The notes below the pieces were generated by a model that saw only the letters and a program-made list of their open reading frames with translations, ran no database searches and was not told the DNA's origin. A stretch of 64,000 nt of DNA from Candidatus Gastranaerophilales bacterium. GTDB taxonomy: Bacteria; Cyanobacteriota; Vampirovibrionia; Gastranaerophilales; Gastranaerophilaceae. Both the position numbers and the translations under genes were made by a program. The stretch covers positions 1-64,000 of the forward strand of contig JAEELO010000006.1 of assembly GCA_016282705.1 (NCBI GenBank). Direction: 5' to 3'. This document shows, piece after piece, positions 8,412-18,972 of this stretch (its first letter is position 1; every line of letters starts with the position of its first letter).

Positions 8412-8588
8412 ATGAAAGTTACAGTTAATGATAGTTGTATAGCTTGCGGAGCTTGCGAATCAGTATGTGATTCAGTATTCTCTGTTGAAGATAAAGCTGT
8501 AGTTAATGAAGCTGCAGTTGCAGCAAATGTAGATTGCGTTAAAGAAGCTGCTGATTGCTGCCCTGTTAATGCTATTGAAATTGCTTAG
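8412..8588 (+). CDS. Small single-cluster [4Fe-4S] ferredoxin
   Basis: 58 aa when started at the ATG at 8412. That start follows AAGGAG by 6 bases and is preferred over the TTG at 8391 in the ORF track. CIACGAC plus the distal DCCPVNAI give the four ligands of one [4Fe-4S] cluster. Extra Cys residues (ESVC and VDC) match the disulfide-bearing, single-cluster type known from Thermotoga ferredoxin. It is a low-potential electron carrier for fermentative or anaerobic redox enzymes. Monocistronic, with its own promoter candidate and terminator. Confidence 0.9.
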   Translation: MKVTVNDSCIACGACESVCDSVFSVEDKAVVNEAAVAANVDCVKEAADCCPVNAIEIA

Positions 8589-8604
8589 TATATAAATTAA
8601 ATAA

Positions 8605-8640
8605 GAAAAGAGAGCGTTCTGTTTGAACCTCTCTTTTTTT
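8605..8640 (+). terminator. Terminator of the ferredoxin gene
   Basis: Hairpin aaaagagag-c-gttc / gaac-ctctctttt with one bulged base and a 5-nt loop, followed by a run of T, 20 bases after the ferredoxin stop. Confidence 0.8.
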
Positions 8641-8691
8641 ATTTTCTTGTATATAATTTTCATCTTTAATATAATTATTCAGGGTTATATT

Positions 8692-9681
8692 ATGAAAAAG
8701 TTTTTTAAAATTACAATAATAGCTATATTAAATATATTTTTATTATTTTGCTTATTATTAATATCTGATCATATTGTATATAATGCTTTTGCTACACCCG
8801 AAAAATATTATGCAATAAGACCTTTAGATGAACCTATTCCCGGATTTGAATATTATATCGACAAACCTTATGTTATGTTTACTGAATTTGACGGTTTCTT
8901 TTCGGGAAAAGATAATTTCTTTTCAGGACGACTTCCTGTCGGGCTTAAATATTACGACAAAAAACCTATAGTCCTGTTTGGAGATTCATATATGTATGGT
9001 CAATATCTTAAGCCTGAACAATCTTTTCATTATAAATTATCTGAGGCTATAAAACGTCCCGTTTATAACAGGGCTGTTTCCGGTACTGCATTTGCAACCA
9101 TGTATTATCAGGTTGATTCGGAATATTCCGATAATTTCTATAGAGAAGTTCCCCCATCTGATACCGTATTTTATTTAGTTATAAACCATCACTGGTGGAG
9201 AACTTTAGCTTTAGGGGACACATATGTTCTGGGTAAATTATATTATATGAGATATACTCCTAAACATGGCAAGCTTGTTATGGATAATTATAAAAATAAG
9301 TTTTATAACTTTATAAAATCCTCATATACAATTCGTTATTTAAATTTGAAGTATATAGATTGGTATTTAACTAAGGGTAACAGCGCAGAAAAACTTACAA
9401 ATCTTGCACTTACTTATTTTAAAGAAACCCGAAGAGTTCTTGAAGAAAAATGGAATACTAAAATTAAATTTGTTGTTGTTTTTTATCAAACTCCTAATAT
9501 TATACATTCTGAATTATTAAAAAATAAATTAAAAGCTAACGGTTTTGTTGTCATAGATACTAATGAACTAACTAATGAAGACTTGAATTCGGAAAAATAT
9601 ATGATGAAAAATAATCTTCATCCTACCGAAGCTGCTTGGGATTTACTTACTCCGTTAATTATAAATGCGGCTAATCTTTAG
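8692..9681 (+). CDS. Membrane-anchored SGNH-hydrolase-like protein
   Basis: 329 aa from the ATG at 8692. The longer frame in the ORF track starts inside the ferredoxin terminator and is unlikely. The N-terminus (MKKFFKITIIAILNIFLLFCLLL) is a signal anchor. Block I of SGNH hydrolases is present as IVLFGDSYMYGQ with the candidate nucleophile Ser. The C-terminal block is NNLHPTEAAW, giving the catalytic His although the partner Asp is replaced by Asn. Such proteins add or remove acyl groups on envelope glycans or lipids. Its 3' end overlaps the convergent radical SAM gene by 4 bases. Substrate unknown. Confidence 0.65.
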   Translation: MKKFFKITIIAILNIFLLFCLLLISDHIVYNAFATPEKYYAIRPLDEPIPGFEYYIDKPYVMFTEFDGFFSGKDNFFSGRLPVGLKYYDKKPIVLFGDSYMYGQYLKPEQSFHYKLSEAIKRPVYNRAVSGTAFATMYYQVDSEYSDNFYREVPPSDTVFYLVINHHWWRTLALGDTYVLGKLYYMRYTPKHGKLVMDNYKNKFYNFIKSSYTIRYLNLKYIDWYLTKGNSAEKLTNLALTYFKETRRVLEEKWNTKIKFVVVFYQTPNIIHSELLKNKLKANGFVVIDTNELTNEDLNSEKYMMKNNLHPTEAAWDLLTPLIINAANL

Positions 9682-10682
9682 CAGTTTATAAGTTTAGAAA
9701 TTAAAACACCCCTGTCTATAAGTTCTACATCTAAATTCTTTTCTTTTATTAAATTTAGTGCAAATTTGGATATATCAATTATATGCTGAGGAATATTATC
9801 CTTATGTTCGTTATACCACATCATTTCTATATCAAAAGCTACATGCTTTACACCTGCTTCAATTGATTTATTAATCCAAGCTGTTATTTCTTCTTCTGTA
9901 TCATTTATATTTGGTATTAATATAAATTTTGTTTTAACTCTGTCGCTTTGCGGTTGAACAGCTGCATATCTCTTTATATTTTCCCAAACTTTGTCATAAA
10001 AATCATATCTTTTAACTTTTTCAAATGTTTCTTTTGTTCCGGAATCGACTGAAACAACTATATTTACGCGGCCTTCTTGTATGCCTTTTTCAACAATCGG
10101 ACTGTATTTAGTTGCATTTGTCAGGACTCTTATTGATGATAAATCGTGTTCTATAAATAGCTTTATTAAACTGTCAAACTCTGGTGCTACACTGGGTTCT
10201 CCGCCTGCAATTGTTATATGTCCGCCTTTTCTTAAATAGCCTCTATCAGCCATATCTTTAATTGCGGGAAATACATTATATTGTTTTTGATGCGGTTTAT
10301 CAGGATCGTTTAGCCAACAGTATACGCAATGTTCATTGCAAATAGTCCAGTTATTGAAGTTTATAAATGAAATATAATCTTCATTATCCCATTTCTTTTT
10401 TTGAAGATATATGCAATTTTTACATTCGGGAACTATATCTCCTCTTTTCATTTGTTCCCTATAGCCTCTTTTAATTGCAAAAAAGTTCTTCCAATCAATA
10501 AGCTCTCCGTTATAATGTTCAAGTATTTTTTTATAGCCTTTGTCTGTAGGCGGAATCCTGCAGCAGAAATTAATACTGTCCGTAAAAAAATCGAGTCCGT
10601 GTTCTATTAAATCACAGCTGACATATTCTGTGTATTCTGTTTCTTTCTTTTTGAAAATATTTTTTAATAAATTACCTAGCAT
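9678..10682 (-). CDS. Radical SAM protein of unknown substrate
   Basis: 334 aa. The cluster motif CNEHCVYC (CxxxCxxC) followed by ITIAGGEPS identifies a radical SAM enzyme, and VVSVDSGTKETFEKVK and TKFILIPNINDTEEE fit the barrel. Ahead of the barrel an ECKNC pair and further Cys (FCCR, CDLIEHG) could bind a second metal site. It begins inside the last codons of recJ (7-base overlap), so translation is probably coupled, although no functional link to recJ is obvious. The product could be a peptide-, sugar- or cofactor-modifying enzyme. Confidence 0.8.
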   Translation of the reverse strand: MLGNLLKNIFKKKETEYTEYVSCDLIEHGLDFFTDSINFCCRIPPTDKGYKKILEHYNGELIDWKNFFAIKRGYREQMKRGDIVPECKNCIYLQKKKWDNEDYISFINFNNWTICNEHCVYCWLNDPDKPHQKQYNVFPAIKDMADRGYLRKGGHITIAGGEPSVAPEFDSLIKLFIEHDLSSIRVLTNATKYSPIVEKGIQEGRVNIVVSVDSGTKETFEKVKRYDFYDKVWENIKRYAAVQPQSDRVKTKFILIPNINDTEEEITAWINKSIEAGVKHVAFDIEMMWYNEHKDNIPQHIIDISKFALNLIKEKNLDVELIDRGVLISKLINC

Positions 10683-13072
10683 TCTATTAATTCCTTTATA
10701 TCATCTATTGATGAATTTAAATAAAATTGTCTGAAATCATTAATATCCTTAATTAATGAAGTTAATTCCAAATACATATCATGTTCTTTTACTTTTGACA
10801 ATTCAATCGGATGAACATATGTGATTTTATAATTTGTTTCATTTTCTTTATTTAAATCTATCATTTGTATATCATCAAATATCGTTAATGCACATTCAAC
10901 CGCATCATTTGTAACTCCGAGTGCTTTCGATATTCTTGATAAATCTATTTCTCCGTTTAAATTTGAAATTGAATAATTAAGCATTCCCGAAAGTTTTGTA
11001 ATAAATGAATCAGTATTAATTTCATTAACATTAAAATTCATAAGATGAATAAGATTTGCCCCTGTATCTTTTAATATATCAGAAAACTGTTCTTTAGAAG
11101 ACGGAACATCAAAAAACATAAGCTGCTCAATTTCTGTTGGAATGTCATTCCGTGAAAATATTCTGTCGGATGGTATTTTGTTTATTTGTTTTATTAATGA
11201 CGGATTTTCAACAAAAATAGCTGTTTTTTTCTTCGTTGTATTAACAAAATCCAATACCTGATTTAATATATTTTTTTTATTTCTGTGGTCTAAAATTTTT
11301 ATCGAACTTGTATCATTTGAGGTCTTTAAATATTTGCTATGGATATCATCTGCAATCAATTGTACAGTTTTCACGTTATTAAATATATTCAGTTTTAGTG
11401 TGAATAAAATATCTAATTCAGAATTAACAGGTAAAGAAAAGTCAGGCGAATTCCATTTTATGCATTCAATTTGTGGAGAATTATTTTTAGAAAGAAACAT
11501 TTTTAAATGATTGTTATCTTGCCCCATCATTTTGTAACTGTTCAATGTTACATTTTCCATTGCAAAGACCGGTGAGGGATTTGCACTCCCGAACGGTTGC
11601 AGTTTCTCAATTTGATTTAGGTTATCTTCTGTTATATCTTCAGGATTTAAATACATATCAAAATCTACAGGAATTTCATTAAAATTAATATCTTGTGTGT
11701 ATTCATCTATAGTTACACTAAGTAATTTCTTAAATTTTTCAAAAGAAATTTTGTTTTCGTCAAAAGAAAAACCGGCAGCCATTTTATGTCCGCCAAACCC
11801 TTCAAAGAGTTCTTTGTGATTTGATAATATAGAGTGAATATTTATCTCCGAGATACTTCTGCATGAACATCTGATAATATTTTGTGAATTAGCATCTTTT
11901 GTCATTAAAAATACAGGTTTATTATAAGTTTCTACTAATTTTGATGCTACTATCCCTATGATGCCTATATGCCAATTTTCATTTAATAGGATAATGCTTT
12001 TTTTATTATTTGCAATATCAGATAAATACATTGATTTTGCTTGTTCAAATATTTCATCGCATAATTGCTGCCTTAATGTATTAAGTTCGTTCAATGTTTT
12101 AACATATTTGTTTATTTCTTCATCATTATCTGAAATTAATATTTGTATTGCCGTATTGGGTGATTCCAACCTGCCTGCCGCATTAATTCTTGGTACGAGA
12201 ATAAATGCTATATTTTCGGAAGAAACTTTTGTAATATCTTCAATTCCGGCACTTTCTAATACTTTTGTTATTCCTCTATTCTTTGCACTTCTTATAATTT
12301 CAAGTCCCATTGCCACAATTGAACGATTTTCACCTATTAATTCAACAACATCTCCAATTGTCCCTATTGCAGCTATCGGAAGAATTTTATGTACAAAATT
12401 TTCTTTGTTATATTCTTTTAATAATTTGCATGCCAGCTTAAATGCTACACCAACTCCGGCTAAGTAGTTTAAGCTTTGAATTTCTTCTATATCTAAAGTA
12501 TCAGATAAGGAATTCGGTGCTTTCGGATTTAAAATTGCATATGCATCAGGAATTTGTTCTGGTGCTTCATGGTGGTCGGTTATTATAATGTCTGCTTTAA
12601 ACCCTTTTGCAAAGTTAACTTCGGAAATATTACTTATACCGCAATCTACCGTTATAATCAGCTTCGTTTTCTTTTTCGATATGATTTGAACTAAAGCTTT
12701 TGTATTTAGACCATGACTTTCCGTGTTTCTGTCAGGTAAATAGAAGTCAACATCTGCACCGAGTTCTTTCAATGTTAAATATAGTAACGCTGTTGAAGTT
12801 ACACCGTCAGCATCAAAATCACCATATACCGTTATATGTTCTTTATTATCAATTGCTGTTTTTATTCTGAGGTATGCTTTTTGCATATCAACAAACACAT
12901 CGGGTGAGGATAAAATTGCTTTTAGCGGATTAAGAAAAACGGCTGCTTTTTCCGGTGTATTTATTCCTCTTGTTGATAACAATGAAGCAAGAATTCTATT
13001 ATTCCCGCAGCTTTGAATAAGTTGTTCGGTCGGTTCAATATATTTACTTTTCCAAATTTTGCGGACAGTCAT
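10676..13072 (-). CDS. recJ: Single-stranded-DNA exonuclease RecJ
   Basis: 798 aa, longer than the roughly 570 aa of E. coli RecJ because of a C-terminal extension, as in several Gram-positive and cyanobacterial homologues. DHH-family motifs are intact: VYGDFDADGVTST, ITVDCGIS and IITDHHEAPEQIPDA for the two metal ions, and GGHKMAAGFSF from the DHHA1 domain. It degrades single strands 5' to 3' in recombination and mismatch or base repair. It lies in a minus-strand cluster with fixC, fixX and a small duplicated-repeat gene. Confidence 0.95.
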   Translation of the reverse strand: MTVRKIWKSKYIEPTEQLIQSCGNNRILASLLSTRGINTPEKAAVFLNPLKAILSSPDVFVDMQKAYLRIKTAIDNKEHITVYGDFDADGVTSTALLYLTLKELGADVDFYLPDRNTESHGLNTKALVQIISKKKTKLIITVDCGISNISEVNFAKGFKADIIITDHHEAPEQIPDAYAILNPKAPNSLSDTLDIEEIQSLNYLAGVGVAFKLACKLLKEYNKENFVHKILPIAAIGTIGDVVELIGENRSIVAMGLEIIRSAKNRGITKVLESAGIEDITKVSSENIAFILVPRINAAGRLESPNTAIQILISDNDEEINKYVKTLNELNTLRQQLCDEIFEQAKSMYLSDIANNKKSIILLNENWHIGIIGIVASKLVETYNKPVFLMTKDANSQNIIRCSCRSISEINIHSILSNHKELFEGFGGHKMAAGFSFDENKISFEKFKKLLSVTIDEYTQDINFNEIPVDFDMYLNPEDITEDNLNQIEKLQPFGSANPSPVFAMENVTLNSYKMMGQDNNHLKMFLSKNNSPQIECIKWNSPDFSLPVNSELDILFTLKLNIFNNVKTVQLIADDIHSKYLKTSNDTSSIKILDHRNKKNILNQVLDFVNTTKKKTAIFVENPSLIKQINKIPSDRIFSRNDIPTEIEQLMFFDVPSSKEQFSDILKDTGANLIHLMNFNVNEINTDSFITKLSGMLNYSISNLNGEIDLSRISKALGVTNDAVECALTIFDDIQMIDLNKENETNYKITYVHPIELSKVKEHDMYLELTSLIKDINDFRQFYLNSSIDDIKELIEC

Positions 13073-13090
13073 TATTTAATTTGCCATTTC

Positions 13091-13498
13091 TTAGTTTTCT
13101 GAAGATTCTTGTTGTTCGAGTTCTCTTTTTAATTCTTCAACGTCTTTGTCTTCTTTAATTTTTTCTATTACTATTTTTGCCATCTCTTTTGCAATAATTT
13201 TTTGTGTATCTTCAGGTGAATTTTGAAGCATATTTATTGCAGCTCTTACAGTTCTGTCAATATCATACCATCTTGAGTTTGCTCTTTCATCCATACCTTC
13301 TTCAACTGCTTCAATAATTTCATTTACATCGGTATATTCGCTGAAGGCAAGGTTATGTTCAACTATAATCTTTATTAAATTGAGCGCAACTTTAATTTGT
13401 GTCTCATCATCAGATGCTTCTAAGGTTTTCATAGAACGAGACAATATAGGATCTTTATCATACCATCTTCTTTGTTTGTTAGAATAATCTTCTTGCAT
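13091..13498 (-). CDS. Small acidic protein with two RWYDxD repeats
   Basis: 135 aa, soluble and highly charged. It consists of two similar units of about 55 residues, each beginning RRWYDKD or SRWYDID and continuing into a helix with a (D/E)xTQ..(A)xx(L/M)xKI(I/V) pattern. This indicates an internal duplication. No known family recognised. TGAGG precedes the ATG. It sits between fixX (16 bases upstream) and recJ (18 bases downstream) on the same strand, so it is probably co-transcribed with both. Confidence 0.7.
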   Translation of the reverse strand: MQEDYSNKQRRWYDKDPILSRSMKTLEASDDETQIKVALNLIKIIVEHNLAFSEYTDVNEIIEAVEEGMDERANSRWYDIDRTVRAAINMLQNSPEDTQKIIAKEMAKIVIEKIKEDKDVEELKRELEQQESSEN

Positions 13499-13513
13499 AT
13501 TTACCTCACTTTA

Positions 13514-13789
13514 CTAGCCGTTTTTAAATTTAACTCCGTATTCCGCATCGGGGTATACCCACAATATATTGCCTTTTTCACAGGCAATTTTGCAGGCACC
13601 GCATTCAAGACAATTTTCGTATCTTATGTTCATTAATAATTTTTCTTCATTCCATTCATATACTTGTGCGGGACAAATATATGTACAGCATTTGTCTTTG
13701 CATCTTATACAAACATCATTATCCACGGATAAATGACTCTCGTTTGATTTATTATATTTTAGTGTAGCTAATTTGTCATTTATGTTCAT
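13514..13789 (-). CDS. fixX: FixX-type ferredoxin-like protein
   Basis: 91 aa from the ATG at 13789, whose ATGA overlaps the TGA of fixC; the track start at 13801 would add four residues (MFKK). The N-terminus MNINDKLATLKYN resembles FixX proteins. Cys motifs CIRCKDKCCTYICP and CLECGACKIAC suit ferredoxin-type iron-sulfur binding. FixX works with FixC as the iron-sulfur partner that hands electrons from flavoprotein to quinone or ferredoxin in the FixABCX system. No fixAB (etfBA) is in the window. Confidence 0.85.
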   Translation of the reverse strand: MNINDKLATLKYNKSNESHLSVDNDVCIRCKDKCCTYICPAQVYEWNEEKLLMNIRYENCLECGACKIACEKGNILWVYPDAEYGVKFKNG

Positions 13790-15078
13790 TTTTTTAAACA
13801 TTTCCCCATTGCAAATATTCCAAGCGGAATTGATTTTCGTATTACACCTGATTTCATTATATCAGAGAATAACTCATTGTATGTTTCCTTTTTTGGTTTC
13901 CCGTTTGCACAAGCAAGTACTGATAATGCTTTACAAGCAAGCTCCGGATATAATGATGTTATTGTATTTATATTTTTCTTTAGTACATCGATGGTGTTGT
14001 TATGTGTATCTAAATCTTTTACTATTATGCTGTCTTTTAGTTTTTTGTAATACATTGAAAGCACAGTTGCAGATGTGTCACCTTTTTCCAGTGCAAATAT
14101 TGCTGTTTCTCCTGCCAGTTTACCGCTGAGCATAGCAAGATTTGTACCTTCAAAATGAATATTATCAATAAAACCGGCAGCATCACCAACTACCATAACT
14201 CCGTTATCGTATACTTTGGGAATTTTATCCAAACAGCCTTCGGGTATCATGTGTGCTGAATATTCTATTAATTCAGCATCTTTTATGTATGCCGCAATAG
14301 TAGGATGTTCTTTTAATTTATCCATTAGTTCATACGGTTTGATTTTGTTCTTTTTTAATTCATCAAGAGAGGCACCGTACCCTATTGAGATAGTATCTTT
14401 GTTCGTGTACATAAATCCCATTGCAAACATATCTTTTAAAGGGCCGCCGATAATTCTTGCCGATGTTCCTAAAATTGTATTTACCCTGAATCTGTCTTCA
14501 AGTCTTTCTCTCGGTAATCTGAATACTTCTTTGACATTTAGTGTCATATCGGAATCTTTAAAATTGTGTCTTAACCCGATTTGTTTTGCTAATAGTGAAT
14601 TAACCCCATCAGCTATGATTACTATATCAGCATAATATTTTTCAAATTGTGTTTGAACCCCAATTACTTTACCGTTTTCTGTAATTAATTCTTTTACCAA
14701 TGTTTTAGGTGCGAAATATGCTCCGTTTTTAACTGCCTGTTCAACACACCATTTATCCCATTTTGAGCGGATGACAGTATATGCAGGATATTCGTTATTT
14801 GATTTATATCTGTATGAAATATCAACGGAATCTTTATCCGTAAGCATTATTATTTTTTCTTCGGTTATTGCTCTTTCTAAAGGTCCATCAATATAGTTAT
14901 AGAAAATATCAACAGTTTGCTGTGTATAGATACATCCGCCAAAAACATTTTTATCTCCCGGATTATCCGCTCTGTCTAATAAAAGAACTTTTTTTCCTGC
15001 TTTCGCAAGTGTTATTGCGGCACTTACACCTGCAGGACCTGCTCCTACAACTATTGCTTGTATTTTATTATTGTCCAT
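13786..15078 (-). CDS. fixC: FixC-type electron-transfer flavoprotein:quinone oxidoreductase
   Basis: 430 aa. FAD-binding dinucleotide fold at the N-terminus (AIVVGAGPAGVSAAITLAKA), ending in the acidic LLLDRA turn. A second FAD contact lies near VVGDAAGFIDN (about 290-300), followed by FEGTNLAMLSGKLAGE. This is the FixC/GGR-like flavoprotein layout. Its pairing with fixX through an ATGA overlap makes FixC more likely than a geranylgeranyl reductase. Expected role: taking electrons from ETF (FixAB) or another donor in anaerobic metabolism. The 5' end faces the amidase gene across a short divergent promoter region. Confidence 0.85.
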   Translation of the reverse strand: MDNNKIQAIVVGAGPAGVSAAITLAKAGKKVLLLDRADNPGDKNVFGGCIYTQQTVDIFYNYIDGPLERAITEEKIIMLTDKDSVDISYRYKSNNEYPAYTVIRSKWDKWCVEQAVKNGAYFAPKTLVKELITENGKVIGVQTQFEKYYADIVIIADGVNSLLAKQIGLRHNFKDSDMTLNVKEVFRLPRERLEDRFRVNTILGTSARIIGGPLKDMFAMGFMYTNKDTISIGYGASLDELKKNKIKPYELMDKLKEHPTIAAYIKDAELIEYSAHMIPEGCLDKIPKVYDNGVMVVGDAAGFIDNIHFEGTNLAMLSGKLAGETAIFALEKGDTSATVLSMYYKKLKDSIIVKDLDTHNNTIDVLKKNINTITSLYPELACKALSVLACANGKPKKETYNELFSDIMKSGVIRKSIPLGIFAMGKCLKK

Positions 15079-15192
15079 AATCTACCTGTTTATCTGTTTT
15101 CTATTATACAATTAAACATACATATTAAGCAAAAATATATAATATTGTAAAATTTATTGAAAATATTGGTTATATACAATATCATTAATTCT

Positions 15193-16587
15193 ATGTTTAG
15201 AAAATTTATATTTACACTAATATTTTTTTTCATATTATCTCAGCAGACATATGCCAAAATTGATATAGTATATCCGACATCTAAAGATGTAAAAGTAAAA
15301 TCAGCCTCGCTGTTTTTTATTGGTAATACTGACTATGGTTCAGTTTTCTCAATTAATTCTGAATCCGTGCAGTTGTGGGAAGATAATTTTTTTGTACATG
15401 TCGTTCCGCTCCAATACGGTCGAAATGAGATTAAAATGGTATCATATCACCATGGTGAAGTTGAAACATTAACGTATTATGTAACAAGACTTAAAACCTC
15501 GCCTGCTGCTGCTTCTTATTCATATTCTTCCTATACTTATTTGCCTTCATTACAAAAAACAAAAACTGTAAAGTCTAATGCTACAGTTAGAGAAAAACCT
15601 TCAGTATCTTCATCAAGGATAATTGATTTGCCTGAAGGTGTGGTTTTATATCTTTCCGCTAAAAAAGGTGATTTTTATAAAATTGCAGAATACGGAGAAA
15701 CAGAATATTGGATTCATAAATCAAATATTTCAACTCCACAAAGCATAGAAGTTAAAGAACAGCCTGTATTAAGCGGGAAATATGTTTCTTCTGATGACAA
15801 GTATGATTATGTTACATTCAACTTGTCATATCCTGTTTTTTATACTTTAAAACAAAACGGTAATTCTGTAGATTTGACATTATACGGGGTTCAAGCCGAC
15901 TCTGCAAATAATTATAGATATACATTCTCTACCGATAGGACAATTATTGGGTATGATGCATATTATCAAGGCAATAATTTAGTATTTAGAATTGCAAAAA
16001 TTCCTGATAATTTTGATGAAAAAAATCCTTTGAAAGGCATTACTGTTTTTGTTGACCCCGGTCATGGAGGTGAGGAAAAAGGTTCTGTCGGACCAAGCAG
16101 AGTACCTGAAAAAGATATAAATTTATATATTTCCAGATACCTTACCGAATATTTAAAAAGGGCAGGTGCTATCGTAATTATGTCCAGAAATGATGACAGA
16201 AAAGTTCCTTTGTATGATAGAGTTAAAATGGCAAAAAATAATAATGCGATTATTTCTCTGAGCATACATTCTAATGCACTTCCGAATGGTTATGACCCAT
16301 ATGAAAACCATGGTACGGAAGTTCACTATTATAACGAAAATGCTAAACAATTAGCCGACATTATAAAAAATAATTTAGTTTATGATGTACATTTAAAGGA
16401 CAACGGTGTAAGGAAATCCAGTTTTGCACTTAATCGTTCTACTAACCCTGTTTCTGTTCTGGTAGAAGTCGCATATATGATTAATCCTCAAGAGTACATT
16501 TTATTAAAGAGTCCTGAATTTCAAGAAAATGTTGCGAAATCTATCAAAAAAAGCCTTGAACAATATATTTTTGTGATTAAAAAATGA
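15193..16587 (+). CDS. N-acetylmuramoyl-L-alanine amidase with SH3b domain
   Basis: 464 aa from the ATG at 15193, which begins a good signal peptide (MFRKFIFTLIFFFILSQQTYA). The TTG at 15157 in the track would add an unlikely 12 residues. An SH3b wall-binding domain follows (about 135-190: KSNATVREKPS...GDFYKIAEYG). The Amidase_3 catalytic domain spans about 285-460, with zinc ligands in VDPGHGG, the Glu in EKDIN, His in LSIHSNA and the catalytic Glu in VLVEVAYMIN. It cleaves the bond between MurNAc and L-Ala in peptidoglycan, typically during cell separation. Confidence 0.92.
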   Translation: MFRKFIFTLIFFFILSQQTYAKIDIVYPTSKDVKVKSASLFFIGNTDYGSVFSINSESVQLWEDNFFVHVVPLQYGRNEIKMVSYHHGEVETLTYYVTRLKTSPAAASYSYSSYTYLPSLQKTKTVKSNATVREKPSVSSSRIIDLPEGVVLYLSAKKGDFYKIAEYGETEYWIHKSNISTPQSIEVKEQPVLSGKYVSSDDKYDYVTFNLSYPVFYTLKQNGNSVDLTLYGVQADSANNYRYTFSTDRTIIGYDAYYQGNNLVFRIAKIPDNFDEKNPLKGITVFVDPGHGGEEKGSVGPSRVPEKDINLYISRYLTEYLKRAGAIVIMSRNDDRKVPLYDRVKMAKNNNAIISLSIHSNALPNGYDPYENHGTEVHYYNENAKQLADIIKNNLVYDVHLKDNGVRKSSFALNRSTNPVSVLVEVAYMINPQEYILLKSPEFQENVAKSIKKSLEQYIFVIKK

Positions 16588-16600
16588 TATTGTGATATAA

Positions 16601-18010
<1,410 letters not shown>

Positions 18011-18030
18011 AATTAAATTTTATACAAAAT

Positions 18031-18058
18031 AAAGAGGGCAGTTAATTTGCCCTCTTTT
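18031..18058. terminator. Bidirectional terminator after gdhA
   Basis: 10-bp stem aaagagggca / tgccctcttt with a 7-nt loop and a T run, shared by gdhA (+) and the convergent gene ending at 18078 (-). Confidence 0.9.
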
Positions 18059-18077
18059 ATTATATATACGGATATTA

Positions 18078-18818
18078 TTAAACGTAGTTTTTAAGTCCTT
18101 TGCTCATATCTTCATATTTTTGTTCTATTTTACCTGCGTTATATGTTGCTTTATTGTGATTTTTACTGATAAATATTGCTGTAATTGCTGCGCCTATCGC
18201 TAAAACTGCTTTTGCAGGACCAGGTAAGTTTTTAACTTTGTTTACACCTTTTTTTAATAATTCTTTTACTGATTCGCCTTTAAATTTACTTGTAAATTTA
18301 CTTGCCAAATCTTTAATTTTTCCTTTTCCAGCTGATAATATTGTTTTCGGATTTTTAATTTTTTCTGTTAACCCTTTAAGCTTATCCGGATTAATATTTG
18401 TTTTTATTTTGTCTGATAAATTTTTCATTTTATCCGAACTCAAATGTGATTTTATATTATTTGGAATATTTTTTAACTTTTCTGCCGTAAACTTGTTTTT
18501 AAGAGAGTTTACAAATGATTCAAATTGTTCAGGAGTTAATTTAGCTTTAAATTCGCTTACTGTATTTTTAATTTGTGACGGTTTTAAATTATTAATTATG
18601 CTCTTAAAATCAATATTTGAAGATGCTACTTTTGCTGTAATTCCGGCTGCTGCTGCTGTTCCTGCTGCACCTGCTGTAACTATTAATGTATCTTTTGCAT
18701 CTCGTTTCAATGAATTAATTGCATCTTCACAGACATAATCGGCTCTTAATCTTTTATCAATATTTTGATTGAATTTTCTGTTTACTCCGTTAAGTAGAAC
18801 TCCATTTGTAATGTTCAT
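18078..18818 (-). CDS. Lineage-specific Ala-rich membrane-associated protein with KLKNL repeats
   Basis: 246 aa. Residues 40-67 are hydrophobic and Ala/Gly-rich (DAKDTLIVTAGAAGTAAAAG). The middle holds four or five diverged 16-residue units of the type (D/E)KLKNL..KIK..L. Near the C-terminus LPGPAKAVLAIGAAITAIF forms a second hydrophobic segment, followed by a charged tail. The protein at 23160-23657 shares both the DAKD and the LPxxAKA segments, so the two form a family, and they may be membrane-associated. No enzymatic motif is seen. AGGAGA precedes the start. No Sec signal at the extreme N-terminus (MNITNGVLLNG). Confidence 0.7.
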   Translation of the reverse strand: MNITNGVLLNGVNRKFNQNIDKRLRADYVCEDAINSLKRDAKDTLIVTAGAAGTAAAAGITAKVASSNIDFKSIINNLKPSQIKNTVSEFKAKLTPEQFESFVNSLKNKFTAEKLKNIPNNIKSHLSSDKMKNLSDKIKTNINPDKLKGLTEKIKNPKTILSAGKGKIKDLASKFTSKFKGESVKELLKKGVNKVKNLPGPAKAVLAIGAAITAIFISKNHNKATYNAGKIEQKYEDMSKGLKNYV

Positions 18819-18901
18819 GCTAATCTCCTATTCCATTCTTTTCTTCTAACCTATATTTATATAAAAGTATTTTTTTATATATAAATTGCCAAATTTTTGT
18901 G

Positions 18902-18938
18902 AAAAAATGGCTTTATATCAAATATAAAGCCATTTTTT
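18902..18938 (-). terminator. Terminator of the ruvX/DUF1292 operon
   Basis: Perfect 17-bp stem (aaaaaatggctttatat / atataaagccatttttt) with a 3-nt loop, downstream of the DUF1292 gene on the minus strand. Confidence 0.92.
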
Positions 18939-18972
18939 TGTTGTTACATTATTTAATAATAATTATTTTTGT

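Noticed and set aside
8623-8691. Upstream in-frame extension of the SGNH gene
   Set aside because: The extension begins inside the ferredoxin terminator hairpin; the ATG at 8692 starts a normal signal anchor.
11958-12467. Plus-strand 169-aa ORF within recJ
   Set aside because: Antisense to the DHH domain of recJ; no coding features of its own.
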